A stretch of 64,000 nt of DNA from Gigantopelta aegis (GCF_016097555.1 NC_054702.1:65987478-66051477), one strand, 5' to 3'; shown: positions 8,737 to 28,413, counted from the first letter of the stretch. A program made the numbers and translations. Notes: generated by a model from the letters alone, not told the origin.

Positions 8737-11700
8737 ATAGTAGGTTTAATTAGAGTGTTAAATACCAATAAGCAGTCATAGAAACAGAAGGGGGGGGAGG
8801 TGAATTAAACTCCTGTAATACAAAATTAAAATTAAAGCATGCTGAGATTTATTTTTATTATTATTTTTTAATGCATTAAAATAAGGAATACAAAATGTGA
8901 ACACGTCATTCTTTGGGAGTTAATGGCCTTATTTCCTCCATACAATAGTTACAGTAGTGAGAATCATTCTTAAAAAAAACCCAGTGCTGCACATTAATGG
9001 GGCGAGATCATTTTAAATATGACAGGAATGTAACAAACATGTATGTGTGCACCAGGTATGTGTATATATGCACATGATAAAACTGATACATTCTAATGAA
9101 TTTAAAGAAATTAATCCGATTATACACTTGTACTTTTAAAATATTAAAATGCTGCTATCCATCTTCGGATACATGACAAACACCAAGTCACAACTTAACA
9201 GCACCCTGATTCGATCGAATTGTAGTAACAATATGCACCATTTATTAACCATGGGAAGAATTTAGCTATTAAATATTTATTTCAGGACAAAGTCTTCTCA
9301 GACAGCTTTTGAATTTACTTGTTGACAGTGAGATACATATTTTATGTCATGCGAATGGCTAACCAATTACTGTGCGACAGTCTCAGATATCACAGACTGA
9401 AGCTTTTAATGCTCTGTAGCAAAACACAAAGAGAAAGTATCTCTGGGCAGCATGAATATTGGATGCAAATGGAAACTCTGTAGGAATACTATCTACAAAT
9501 TACATACTGCACAGTCACTCGGTTGTTATGTACACAATACAAAGTGGATCAAAACTGTATTGATGGAACAGAATTGTAAACACGGTATATCAAACAGAAA
9601 TATAATTTCAATTGTTAAAAAATATATATATTACTCTTCTTCTTTTTTAATATATGCCATGAAAAATGGTCTATAAATTGCTAAATAATAGTTCATTATT
9701 ATGGAATTAGATTATAACTGCAGACACCATTTTACCATCATACTAAATATTATACTTAATTTATAAAAAAAAAAAGATAAAAAGACAAATTATTTACAGA
9801 AAGATGCATAAAAATACTAGTTTATAAATATATGTACTCGGTAGTATAGAAAGGTCTTTAAATAAAGGGCCATAACTCTGCTTCCATCACACATCATCTT
9901 TCAATTCATGTTGGCTGTTATCTCCAGTTTATGTCACATATAAATATGTTCAGCCATTACAAAGCACAGAAGGAAGTAAAAAAAATTATGTAATTGGTTG
10001 TACAATGTTTCAAAAAGACTTGTATGTGAATGTTTGTTGTTATATGGCACCAACAACATCCAGTAATTCCATGTAATAAAGTAATCTGTAAAGCATTGTT
10101 CCAAATAAGAAATATCAATAAATTGAACATGTATTTTATCGAAATAAAGGCTTGTAAATTTCTAAAAATGTGAAATATGACACTGAGTAATGAACTCCCA
10201 TCTTAACTACCAATGGTACCATTCCATAAATGCATACAAACCTATAGCCAATTTTACAGAGCCTGTTTCAGTTACCAGTACACACATGTACCTACACTCA
10301 CTTACAATGCTTAAACACCTGCAGGGTTTTTTTACAAAAAAAACAAGCTTTGTAAATTTGACCCCATATGACTAAAAGAAACATCACAACATCTGTACAG
10401 AGGAGGATAAAATGTTTTTATGTTATATATGTACATTTTAGTGACAGCGTAATTTTAATATTAATAAGGATATATAAACACTGGAATAAATATTTAACAA
10501 TTCAACAACATAACAGAACAACAGGCTGCACAAAATAAGCACACAAAAAATGTATGAAAAAATCAGGATGCATCATTTACTGAATATAAATATGTGGGTG
10601 TATATTTATATATGATCATGAAAACAGTCCTTATTTTGGCACACTTCTTATTTCTAACATTCTTGAGTATATTATCTTTCCACAAATGAGACACTGTGGT
10701 ATTATTTCATCCTTTACTGGTGTTTTCATCGATACCCTGGATCCAATTGAAGGCTAAAACTTACATTTTCATAATACTCATACAGATATGTACAAAGTGT
10801 CAAACACAACATGTCATACTCACTGTAACACTAGAATTTCGATGGGAATAATCACAAATGATGTTTTGTTTTGTTAACAGATTTGTAATTTTAATTCTGC
10901 ATCAACTTTTTTTCACAGATACCTTTTTCTCTTTTTTTTGTGTATTGAATAATACAGAGCAATCCATAACAACAAAAATTAAAAACTAAATAATTAAAAC
11001 ACTAAGGACTAGTATACTGGTTAATAAGATTGTCTGGATTATCAGACACTCAATATTTGTAATCATTTATCTAGCAGTTATATAAGACATAAATGTATTG
11101 GTGAAACAATCTTTGAATTCTTATAAGGTGAAATATAATACACCTCGAGTTGTTACAAATAATTCATTAGGAGCATCTCTAACTTGTCTTCAAATTCACC
11201 TGCAGCATCTCCAGATCTACTCTCCATTGAACAAAAAAGAGGAAAGGAATGTTTGATGACATCACACCAGAGTAAAATAGTTCTAGTGGTGTTTTTAAGG
11301 TAACATTCATTTAACCATCATGATTTCTGACTATAGGACACTAATGTCAATGCTACTAACACTATAGAAGATGGGTGACTGAGTTATTTTACAAACACTA
11401 TCCATTCACTCAACGTTTCACTCAAATTAAGGCACCCAAAATCATAATATCTTGCATACCAAACAAAATGACGATATTTAAAAAAATATAATAATAATGA
11501 ACATGTGTAAAAGTTCTTCAGAATTCCTTGTTATATGATTTATAAAACCTGATGCATACAAGAAAGTAACACTCAAGAAAATGGCTTCTGTCCCAGACAG
11601 ATGTATATTATCTTGGACAACATGTTCAAAAGAGAGGAGCTCAAATAGACATACCAACAGAGAGACTGACCGTTTCTGTTATATGTAAACAAGATGTAAA

Positions 11701-11847
11701 CATAACCCAAATGAGCATCAGGTCTGATCTATGATAACAGATCTGAAATAATTTTATAGAAATTAGAATATACTGACATAGTAAAGTCTATATAATATAA
11801 ATAAACAAATATGACCAGTCTTCACAAGCTCAATGTATCACACATTT
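8737..11847 (-). other. Region downstream of LRRC57, no further exon seen
   Basis: AT-rich sequence directly 3' of the LRRC57 stop. Part is presumably its 3' UTR, but many possible poly-A signals prevent choosing an end. It contains dispersed repeat E copy 2 and a SINE-tail-like scrap near 11235-11290. Confidence 0.45.
10709..10945 (+). repeat. Dispersed repeat E, copy 2
   Basis: Homologous to 4932-5170, starting cctttactggtgttttcatc. Unlike copy 1, no tandem array is attached to its left edge. Confidence 0.65.
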
Positions 11848-18557
<6,710 letters not shown>

Positions 18558-18770
18558 TTTAATGTCGACTAAGTGCAAATCAACATAAAAACATCATTGG
18601 AAACATTTTATCATCATAACTTAGATTATTTCCTGGTGCAAAGAGTTCTGTCCCTTTGCCTGGTTTCCGTCGTTACTACGCCTGCGTATATTTTGGTTTG
18701 CGAAACGCACGTGTTTCCGGTTGTTTTGACAGATCAACAAAAACATTTACTGATTTAGAATTTCAGAAAA
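18558..18770. promoter_or_regulatory. Bidirectional promoter of LRRC57 and NTPCR
   Basis: 213 bp separate the two divergent ATG codons, so both core promoters and both 5' UTRs must fit here unless an untranslated exon lies elsewhere. Visible sites are a palindromic E-box cacgtg at 18708-18713 and an ETS-like tttccgg at 18714-18720. Both lie near the NTPCR side, in a locally GC-richer part (18660-18720). No TATA box is convincing. Confidence 0.75.
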
Positions 18771-21700
18771 ATGGCGCAGTCGGCACAAAATGTGGCTCGT
18801 CACGTAATACTAACAGGTCCACCTGGTAGGCATATGATGAAAATAGTTCTTGACTTTTTTTCCCCAAAGTTAATTTTCTCTAAAATTGTTGACGTAGGCT
18901 CAGTTAGTTAAAGCGCTTGCTAATGTGCGGTCGATTTAAGATCGATCCACGTCAGTGGACCTATTGGGTTAATTCTCGTTCACGCCAATGCACCAGGACT
19001 GATATACCAAAGGCCATGGTAAATGCTATCCTGTCAGTGAGATGGTGCTAGTCCTGAGGGACGTAGTAAGTGATAAAGTATGTTACTATCTGTATTGATT
19101 TAACCTACCCCGTGCACTAGGATCTAGTAGGATGGTGCATATAAAAGATCCCTTGCTAATAATGGAAAAATGTAGCAGGTTTCCTTTCTTAGACTATATG
19201 GAAAAATTATCAAATGTGCTCTAGTGGTGACATATAAAAGATCCCTTGCTAATAATGGAAAAATGTAGCAGGTTTCCTCTCTTAGACTATGGGAAAATTA
19301 TCAGATGTGCTCTAGTGGTGTCATTAAAACTAGCTTTAAACTTTAAGGTTGACATATCAATTAGGAGATAACCATCATCTGACGTCAGATTGGAGTAGAG
19401 CTGGACGGTATTGAAATTTCAAGTTCGGTATCGGTATCGGTATTGAGGGGTTGATTTACCTCGGTATCGGTACGGTATTCGGTATTGACATAGTAATGTA
19501 ATGGGTAATGTAGTGTCGTAAGATGTATTTTTAGTGTTTTACTTATTGGCGGGAATAGTTATTTTTCAATACCGAAATATTCGGTATTTTGAGATTTGCT
19601 CGGTGCGGTAAATCGGTATTGACACGATATTGATACCGAACGGTATATACCGAATACCGCCCAGCTCTAGATTGGAGGTAGCTTATCATGCATTTAACAC
19701 TGCTAAATGACATTTCAAACAGAATGCGTTTTATATTTTACTATTTTTTCACTTCAGATACATTGTACATGAGTTTTTACTAATACAATGTTTCATAACA
19801 TGTATACAATACCATGTATTTTTTCATATATATATAGGAATTGGAAAGACAACTCTTATCCATAAAGTATGTGGATCTTTGAAAGAGGCCAGCATTCCAA
19901 CTCAGGGTTTCTATACAGAAGAGGTTAGGGCTGGTGGAAAGAGAACAGGATTTGATGTCGTCACACTGGATGGCCAGCGGGCACCATTAGCTAGAGTGGG
20001 GTATATTTGCATTGTTCAACAACATTTTTAAAAACATGCTTGTTAAAGGCACAAACCCTAGTTTCAACCCATAAAAATGGACACTAAGTTTAGTTTATCC
20101 ACAAACCTGCAACACATTTGGATAAAGTTACAACAGAGTGAAAGAAGAGTCTGTGAATTTAAAACCGGGAAATATCCTTAAAAAATAGACTAGAACTCTA
20201 ATCAATAACCACTACTTCTTAGACACATATGTGCGTTTTTAAAAATATGAAAAATGCATTTTGTGGTATTAGAAACAACAAGATGACAAGAAACACTTCA
20301 GTTCTATGGAAATAGATAATTTAAACAATAAAATATAAGTAATGTAATTTTGTTTGATTTCAGTGATCATAAACGGTTCTAACAGTGAAAAATATTCTGT
20401 AGTGTTTAAAATCTAGGGTCTGTCCCTTTAAGAGTATGCTGGCACTGTTATTAATTACAAACAGGCAGATTATAATACAGGAATCTGTGTTTCTTTTTCA
20501 TGGTCAGTAACTGCATTAATTAGTTGCTAATTTTTATACAGACTGACTGAGGCTGCGAGACCTCTGCATCCACACAAACAAAAACAGAATTAAAATAGCT
20601 GATTAAAGTATTTAGTATGTATCTGTTTCCACTAAGCTTGCTCTTCATAGTCCACAGTGGTTAACAATATTTGTGTCCTTGCATTTTGTAATTTTTTTAT
20701 GTCTGTAAAACGTGTCTAAGCGGATACAGTGGAGTTTCAGCTTAATTAGGAAAGAAAGAAAGAAATGTTTTATTTAACGATGCACTCAACACATTTTATT
20801 TACGGTTATATGGCATCAGACATATGGTTAAGGACCACACAGATTTTGAGAGGAAACCTGCTGTAGCCACTACATGGTCTACTCTTTCCGATTAGTAGCA
20901 AGGGATCTTTTATTTGCGCTTCCCACAGGCAGGATAGCACAAACTATGGCCTCTGTTGAACCAGTTATGGATCACTGGTCGGTGCAAGTGGTTTACACCT
21001 ACCCATTGAGCCTTGCGGAGCACTCACTCAGGGTTTGGAGTCGGTATCTGGATTAAAAATCCCATGCCTCGACTGGGATCCGAACTCAGTACCTACCAGC
21101 CTGTTGACCGATGGCCTAACCACGATGCCACTGAGGTCGGTTGCTTAATTAGAAGTAATACTAACAGGTTTCCTGTCGTAATTCTACTCTATTAACATCA
21201 ACTTTGGACAGGACAGACAGACAAGACAGTTGTGTTGTGTGCCTGTTGGGATGTTGATTGGATATAAATTCAAAAACGGTGTGCTAAACTTTCGAACATG
21301 ACATTGTGTACATTATACATGTATAACCACTTGACTCAAAACTAAAAGTGCATTTGATTGAAAAAAAGAACCATGACTTGATCATTGCTTTATTAATGAA
21401 AACATGAAGGTATCAAGTTTAACATTAGAGTCTTTATATTATCAGCCTACATCATGTATGCTAGCAAATAGAAATGAAAGAGAAATCTTATATTGACAGT
21501 TCTGATACAAGTCATGGAGGCCGAGAGTACAGAGTTGGTCAGTATTCAGTGGAACTCAAGTCATTTGAACAGACAGCTTTACCAGTGCTCAGTTTGAAGG
21601 TACTGCTATTAACTTTGTAACAATTGATGGTTATGTTAATAACATTATATGTATTGTTAATTTGCTTCAAAACTGAAAACTAGTTAAGCTTATCTGTATA

Positions 21701-23946
21701 GATACCATGGGATTACACATTTTTAAAAGTGACTATCTGAATTTCTAGCGATTGTTAAGATGGTGTAGACCAACAGAGACTTGTGAACAACTGTAAATAT
21801 ATATTAAATATATCCCCCCCCCCCCCCCCCCCCCCCACAACCATTTCAGGATATGATCCATGATTAATTTACCACGAATCCATATGCGCTGTCTTTCTTT
21901 GGAGGAGGAAGGAAGGAAATGGGTTTTTTAACGATGCACTCAACACATTTTATTTACGGTTATATGGTTAAGGACCACACAGATATTGAGAGAGGAAACC
22001 CGCTGTTGCCACTTCATGGGCTATTTTTTTCGATTAGCAGCAAGGGATCCTTTATATGCACATTCCCACAGACAGGATAGTACATACCACGACCTTTGTT
22101 GCACCAGTTGTGGAGCACTGGCTGGAACGAGGAATAACCCAATAGGTCCACCATCAGGGATCCTAGACTAACCATGCATCAAGCAAGCGTTCACTTGATG
22201 CACGGTTGGTCTACGATTCCCATTGGGCTACATCCCGCCCCTTCTTTGGAGAAGTGCATATAGAAGACTACACGTATGTTGCTAATCAAAATGGATTAAC
22301 CTGCATAAATGCAACTTATAATCAGCGGATGATTATTATTTTTCAGAGCTTCTAGATTATGATAGACCCACTCCCATGGCTAGTGATATTCAATGTTGGG
22401 CTAATAAATAACTAATATTGCCATGCCCAACAGCTAGTGAAATTCTTTTGGTCAAATGTTGCAATAAGTCTATTTTGTAAATATGAATATCCTGACCACA
22501 CCCCAATCCCCCAATGTTAGTGTTTTTAAGTTCTATCTTCCTCTTTAGGTGACATCTGATTATTACTATTATTTAGTGAAATTGTATTAACTTAAGGTAA
22601 AATAGGGCTAGTAAATTTTTAATCATGGCTTGTAAATGTTTTAAATCACTGATCCCATGGCTAGTGGATTTTAAAAAACTTCTAGAAGCCCTGTTTTTAA
22701 AATATTATACATTATGTACTGTGAAACAATGGTAAATTTACAGTACACAATTTTAAAACATTGGTCTCAGCTTCAGACAAAAATGCCAGCTTGAAATCAA
22801 TTCTCTGTTCAGTATTATGAAAATCCAGTTTAAAATCACATTAAAAATCAGAACATCACTGTCTCTACTTTTACAGAAGATGGAGTCAGGACACTACCCT
22901 GTCTTTGTGATTGACGAGGTAGGGAAGATGGAGATGTTCAGTAAGAGTTTCATCCAGGCTGTTGGCAAAACACTTAGTGCAGCTAAAACGACAGTCCTGG
23001 CAACAATCCCTATACCAAAAGGCAGACCCATACCATTTGTTGAAGAAATCCGAGCAAGAAAAGATGCTGTGGTGTTTACAGTAAGATCATTGTGCCTTTC
23101 AAAAGCATATGTATATGTACCGGTGTAACAGCCCAAAATATACCCCCTGCCAAACAATACCCAGGGTTAAAGCCTGTTTTATACACTAACCATAATTCAT
23201 TTTTTATTACTAACTTGTATACAAAATAAATAATAATAATAGCTGCTTTAAAAGAAAAGCAACTATTGCTTTCATAAAAGAGAGGTATATTCTGGGCTAG
23301 CCTGTTTTATACCCCGGGGTATATTCTGGGCTAGTCCAGTTTATACCCCGGATATAGTTTGGCAGGGGGTATATTTTGGACTATTACACCGGGAATTGGT
23401 GCATAGATGTACGAGATTGGTGGGAGAGGGGGTATTGTAGAGCTGTACCTTGTGTGAATTTATTAATCTGTAATTGTGTCAAATGTTTTTTTAATGAAGG
23501 CGTGTGCTCTGGGGAGGGTCAAATAAACTCTAATTTGCTTAAGGAAATTATCTTTTTTGTCAGTACATTTTTGGGGGAGCATGTCACGACCCACCTATAA
23601 AATTCACTTACCACAGTATAGACCTGCTAAAATTGTTGCACACACATCTGTGAAGTTACTTTTGAAGCCAGCGACTTCATAAATAATGTTAAATAAGTAG
23701 GCACTTTTTAATTATTTTCAGCAGAAGTGTGGTTTATAGTCAGTTTGTTCAGTTTTTGTTAACAAATATTGCACAGGAAGTCCATTTGCATTAGTATTGG
23801 TCACTTCTAGTACTTTTATTTTAATTGATTGATTGAAACTACACGTACAGTTGGTTTATTTTTAGGTTTCCAGAGAGAACCGAGATGCCTTATTGGCAGA
23901 AGTGTTTCAGGCAGTTAAAGATTCCTATAAGACTTTTGGATCTTAA
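18771..23946 (+). CDS. NTPCR: Cancer-related nucleoside-triphosphatase (THEP1 family), complete, 5 exons
   Basis: CDS exons: 18771-18825, 19838-20000, 21500-21599, 22877-23080, 23866-23946. All GT-AG introns join in frame to 200 aa. The protein is a P-loop NTPase that hydrolyses NTPs to NDPs. The Walker A motif GPPGIGKT is at residues 16-23, and its glycine codon is split by intron 1. GFYTEEVR follows in exon 2. The Walker B region VIDEVGKME is at about 117-125, with PKGRP and FVEEIRARKD after it. The vertebrate protein (190 aa) starts MARHVFLTGPPG; here an 8-residue extension (MAQSAQNV) precedes ARHVILTGPPG. The start is the only ATG in frame close upstream of the P-loop. The gene shares a promoter with LRRC57 and is tail-to-tail with PPP5C. 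Each intron has its own MITE. Identity is secure. Confidence 0.96.
18893..19349 (+). mobile_element. SINE, head type A, with internal duplication
   Basis: The head is taggctcagttagttaaagc with a B box at atttaagatcgatcc. The core is present twice: agatcccttgctaataatgg at about 19143 and again at about 19239. The gtgctctagtggtg tail piece follows each time, so about 95 bp is duplicated in tandem. An extra segment near 19050-19125 is also present. NTPCR intron 1. Confidence 0.8.
19396..19669 (+). mobile_element. hAT-type MITE with perfect 8-bp target duplication
   Basis: Ends are tagagctggacggtatt and aataccgcccagctcta. The 8-bp target duplication gattggag lies at 19388-19395 and 19670-19677. 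The interior is built of cggtatcggtatcggtat-type repeats and has no coding capacity. An 8-bp duplication with this TIR style fits hAT elements. It sits in NTPCR intron 1. Confidence 0.88.
20043..20431 (+). mobile_element. MITE with TTAA ends (piggyBac-like), copy 1
   Basis: It begins TTAA-aggcacaaaccctagttt and ends aaatctagggtctgtccct-TTAA. These are terminal inverted repeats of about 18 bp inside a TTAA duplication. Interior words gacactaagttta, aacacatttggata and gaaacacttcag recur in the copies at 33019-33365 and 55633-56010. NTPCR intron 2. Confidence 0.82.
20749..21141 (-). mobile_element. SINE, head type B, (GAAA)n tail
   Basis: Full-length minus-strand copy: head with gggatcc B box region and ggttaggccatcgg, linker, shared core, tatggc tail, then (ctttc)n. 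NTPCR intron 2. Confidence 0.88.
21812..21836 (+). repeat. Poly-C tract
   Basis: About 22 C in a row in NTPCR intron 3. The length is probably unreliable in the assembly. Confidence 0.85.
21903..22240 (-). mobile_element. SINE, head type A, rearranged head
   Basis: The minus-strand core and tatgg tail are present. In the head, the piece ccatgcatcaagcaagcgtt is followed by its near reverse complement acttgatgcacggttggtct, so the head contains a small inverted duplication. NTPCR intron 3. Confidence 0.8.
22344..22693 (+). mobile_element. hAT-like MITE (CAGGGCTTCTAGA family), copy 1
   Basis: Ends are cagagcttctaga and tctagaagccctg... read inward as inverted repeats. The interior (cactagcc/ggctagtg words, cccaatcccccaatgttagt) matches the copy at 41301-41624 in reverse orientation. 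NTPCR intron 3. Confidence 0.82.
23121..23391 (+). mobile_element. Foldback MITE, 35-bp inverted ends
   Basis: The ends cggtgtaacagcccaaaata and, in reverse complement, cggtgtaatagtccaaaata continue as taccccctgccaaac on both sides, with about 2 mismatches in 35 bp. The interior repeats ggggtatattctgggctag. It lies 40 bp after the NTPCR exon 4 donor. Superfamily not assigned. Confidence 0.82.
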
Positions 23947-26900
23947 CTCAAACTAAGAGTTTAGAACTGGTTTTGAAATCTGCATAAATCTGCATTTTTC
24001 TGCATCATCCAAAGTCTGCATGATAAAAAGAAATAACATTACTCGTGGACTTCTTATACACTCCTCCCTGACAATGTCATGACAATGGACTGCAATGGTG
24101 CAGGGAGTGATTCAGATCATGAATATGGCTCACACTTTGTAAAATTTCTCATCCACAGTCCTTCATCATCTTCCATATCATCTTAATATAAAACTGTTCT
24201 CCCAACATGTTTTGTGATTTCATCTTGATTCGACACTTTTGTCAGTACCATTAAATTCTGATCAGCGTCACACCAATAACAAATTTGTGTCAACTTTCTG
24301 TGTGCAGGCCTTTGGGAATTGAAAATGTCTTTCATATTTGCAAAACCCCTCATGATGTCATAAGTGTAAGGCATGAATAAACAAGAGTACCTGTGAGGTA
24401 CATGATACGCCCATCAGAAGTTTGATGGGAAAACCATAGATATTAATGAATATGTTACGGACATGATTCAATTCTAATTATGTGAAATATTTGCAATGGG
24501 ATGGATGAACAGTTTGTTTTGGACCAACTACTGATGATACTGTATCCATTGGAGAAGGTGCTGTCTGATTAATGAAGTTATTGTTCTTTATTAGAAAGAG
24601 AAATTTTGTTTAGCATGGGTACTCTGGTTACACATTTATATTGGCAGAGAAACAGTTTATGTATGTAATGTTAACAATATAGAACCGCAAAAGAAATTAG
24701 CCGGACAAGGATTTCCTGTTATGTGCAGTAGACCGTGAAAAGTAGGTCACAGTGACTTAGTAATCGTAGCAACACACTGCCATCCCACGTTGTGAGGTTT
24801 GATGGTCCTGTATGCATCTTGTGCAAGATATGGTCTGGACAAGGACTTTGATGTCAAGTTGGTTGACAAAAACTTGAAACTGTGATGGGCAGAAAAGAAA
24901 GATGGATGTGAGGTAGAAAGTCTTGCAGACATGCTTGTATAGTAAAAACAATTACCATCACCAAGTTAACTTAATATCAACTTTATTTCATATTCATCAC
25001 AGATAAAACTTCTATTTACATAATTTTGCATTTAGACACAATAAGTTGGTCCTTGAGACTACACATGGCCTTGTAGAACTCTTTGAAAATAATGGCATGG
25101 TAGAATTCAAGCATCACATTCGGTAACATATCGGGTAATACATGAGCATGTGTGCTATATGACCTGCAATGATAACCGTAATCTTGAGATTTAAATTGCA
25201 TACCACGCACATGATTATTTCCAATTATTTATTTCAGAATGGAGAAGTGCATGAAATGTTTTCTCTAAGACCACAATGTTTTTCAGTAATCTATAGAAAT
25301 TGACTTGTGGGTCATGATGTCACAGAGCTGCCCGTGAAATCATTCAACATATTGTACAATTTTTACAGCAGTTTTGCCTCATCTAGATAATACATGTATG
25401 ATAGATGTCCAAATCGTGATTGTATGAGCAATGTATGAGCTTGCTGATGTAAATGGAAAAATGGTCTTATAATACATGCATACAGTTATTAACTGTTTAA
25501 CGTGAAAACTGGAAACAGAAATAAATATATTCAAGAGCTGAATTTTGATGTCTAATCTGGATTCTTCATCTCCACACACTAAAATATAGCTAAATCTATA
25601 TTAGATTTCATTCCTATCAGTTTATCAAGTACATTCCATCTCCAGTTCGAAGTATTTGCCTGCATTGTTGTTTAACTATAATAAGTGACTTAGTTTAAGA
25701 GTGCAATTCAACTGAATGAGTGGTTGGTAAGCGTAAATCATTTGTTATTCAGTTTAGTCCAACAATATCCTTTATGAAATATCAAGTATGACACCATACA
25801 CATGCAGGTTACTGTGTACTATACTAGTGACAAGCTATCAAGGGCCAGTATCACATTTTACCTTACTTTTTCAAAAATTAAAACAAAAATCAGGGGCGGT
25901 GATAGGTAATGAAAAGTAGGTTACAGACTTTAATAAAGCATTTCAGATTGCATATACATTAGCCTTTTACTCAGCTTGTTTGGATGCCAGTAAAAAGCAT
26001 ATGATAAATACATTAAAAAATCCAAGATTCTTGGACTTTTTTTTTTCTTTTTTTCTCCCCGACTAAGCAGGGCACCTGCCTTAAACCTGCATGGTGCCAC
26101 TCCTTTGTTTTATGTTAACACCTCTGATGTTTGATTAGGGTTGGGAGGGTCTAAATTTCTTTGCAGTCTGGCTTTGGATAACCATGCCAACAAAAACATA
26201 AACTGACAATTCTGGACTCTGGTCGAGCCCTGCCATGTCTGAATAATAGCATATCCATGAGACAAAGTATCGAGACGCCTGCAAGCGAGTCATTCCATCA
26301 TCCATTAACTGCAAAAGCCTTTCCATACCACTAGCACAGCAAATGGACTACCCATTTCAGACGCAATGTCCATGTGGCCTCCAACTTCCTGTGACTTAGT
26401 ATAGTATAGATCTCCATATCTACATGTCTCCACAAATTAGTTTAAATTTTTCAATAGCCCAAGAAAATCAATGCAAGTCATCTTACATGTCTGGTACATG
26501 TATATTTTTCTGAAAGAACCTGGACATATGCTTACAAAACTTATTCAGATCTTTAATGTCATCACCCACATAATAATATGTATGTCATAGCCCACAGGCA
26601 CATGGCACATACAATTGTTGTGTATTGGTAAATCAATGTCATATATTTCTAGATCAGTATACACCAGTAAATTTTGTGTAAATTATATTTATTTACATAA
26701 TATTTGAGTTTACTGTCTTCTTACATAACGATTTTAATGCCCTTTAACGCATAATATATATACAAAATGTAGTAGGGATTTAAATTTGGGTAAATATGTG
26801 TTAAATAGCATAAAATTGTCATGTATGAAGAGAGTATAAGCAAAGTATTGTGAAAATAATTATATCAAACTTACCAATATACAATTTAGAATTTTAGTCA

Positions 26901-27701
26901 TATATATTAATCTGTGTCAAGTGCCTGTGGTCATAGCCATTAAAGTCTCAAAACATTATAACAGTCTAGAGTCAAGACTGTAAAAGTTTTATAAGCATGG
27001 GGCTAGTTCTTATTAGCAGTACAAAAACTTTTGGCACTTGATTTATGCAATACTTCAATAAATTGCAATTAGCTTCTTTTAAAAGCCAAACTGCTTCCTT
27101 GGCTCAAATGCTATGTTTAATATTGCATTAATATTGCTTTATAATTTTTAAAAGTAATATTGCCAGTTATTAACTGCCACACAAAGTTGACATGAAATGC
27201 AGTATATGTATTCAAGTTCTGTCATTGTCAAACAAATGTTAAATACAAAACAGACAAAATAGTTTTAACAAATAGCAGCTTCTGTATACTTTTAGCACAA
27301 TATGATGAAACAAATGGTAACATGAAACTACTTTTGACATATTTAACAGCAAAACAAACTGCAAATGTACATTTATATGTGCATGATTGCTATAAACAAA
27401 ATCTGGTTTTCCAATGACTGGAGCATGTTTAAACCATTAAGTAAAGGCAGACATGTATTTACTATGGTACTTTGAAATGTGACTTGAATAAAACGATTGT
27501 TTGGTACCACAGCAAAAAATAATATCTCCTCTAAAATGCATGCAACATCAAAGAATTTGTCTGTTAGGTGGGTTTACTTTCCGTAATTAATTTGGATTAA
27601 AACTGGAAGTCTAAGAGCAAAACATAATTACAAAATACCTCTCTAAGGTTCCATGAATAATTTAAACATCAAATAAATAAGTTGTTCAGATTCTACATAT
27701 T
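23947..27701. other. Intergenic between the NTPCR and PPP5C 3' ends, no gene recognised
   Basis: The first part is presumably NTPCR 3' UTR. Several 60-66 codon frames occur on the minus strand at 24183-26326, but they have no recognisable motif and no splice-bounded continuation. They could be remains of an old element. Confidence 0.45.
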
Positions 27702-28090
27702 GAAAGAAGGAAATGTTTTATTTAACGACGCACTCAACACATTTTATTTACGGTTATATGGCGTCAGACATATGGTTAAGGACCACACAGATTTTGAGAG
27801 GAAACCCGCTGTCGCCACTACATGGGCTACGCTTTCCGATTAGCAGCAAGGGATCTTTTATTTGCGCTTCCCACAGGCAGGATAGCACAAACCATGGCCT
27901 TTGTTGAACCAGTTATGGATCACTGGTCGGTGCAAGTGGTTTACACCTACCCATTGAGCCTTGCGGAGCACTCACTCAGGGTTTGGAGTCGGTATCTGGA
28001 TTAAAAATCCCATGCCTCGACTGGGATCCGAACCCAGTACCTACCAGCTTGTAGACTGATGGTCTAACCACTACCTCACCGAGGCTGGTT
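27702..28090 (-). mobile_element. SINE, head type B
   Basis: Near-consensus minus-strand copy: head with gggttcggatcccagtcgag, linker, shared core, tail gacgccatataaccgtaaat and gtcgttaaataaaacatttc. It lies in the NTPCR-PPP5C intergenic space. Confidence 0.9.
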
Positions 28091-28129
28091 CTTTGTTAAC
28101 AAATACATATTAAGCATTTGTAGGGTAAG

Positions 28130-28413
28130 GGAGGGATGTAGCCCAGTGGTCGGTCTGGGATAAATCCCTGTCGGTGGGCCCACTGGGCCACTTCTCATTC
28201 CAGCCAGTGCACCACGACTGGTATATCAAAGGCCGTTGTATGTGCTATAAAGTCTGTGGGATGGTGCATATAAAAGATCCCTTGCTACTAATAGAAAAAT
28301 ATTAGCGGGTTTCCTCTCTAAGACTATATGTCAAACTTACCAAATGTTTGACATCCAATAGCCGATGATTAATAAATCAATGTGCTTTAGTGGTGTCGTT
28401 AAACAAAAACAAA
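28130..28413 (+). mobile_element. SINE, head type A, alternative tail, head deletion
   Basis: The head reads gatgtagcccagtggtcggt; about 20 bases between A and B boxes are missing compared with other copies. The core and the gacatccaatagccgatgat tail with gtggtgtcgttaaac are intact. Confidence 0.85.

Noticed and set aside
24183-26326. Series of short minus-strand frames downstream of NTPCR
   Set aside because: No motif, no consistent splice sites and no recognised homology; noted only as a possible decayed element.
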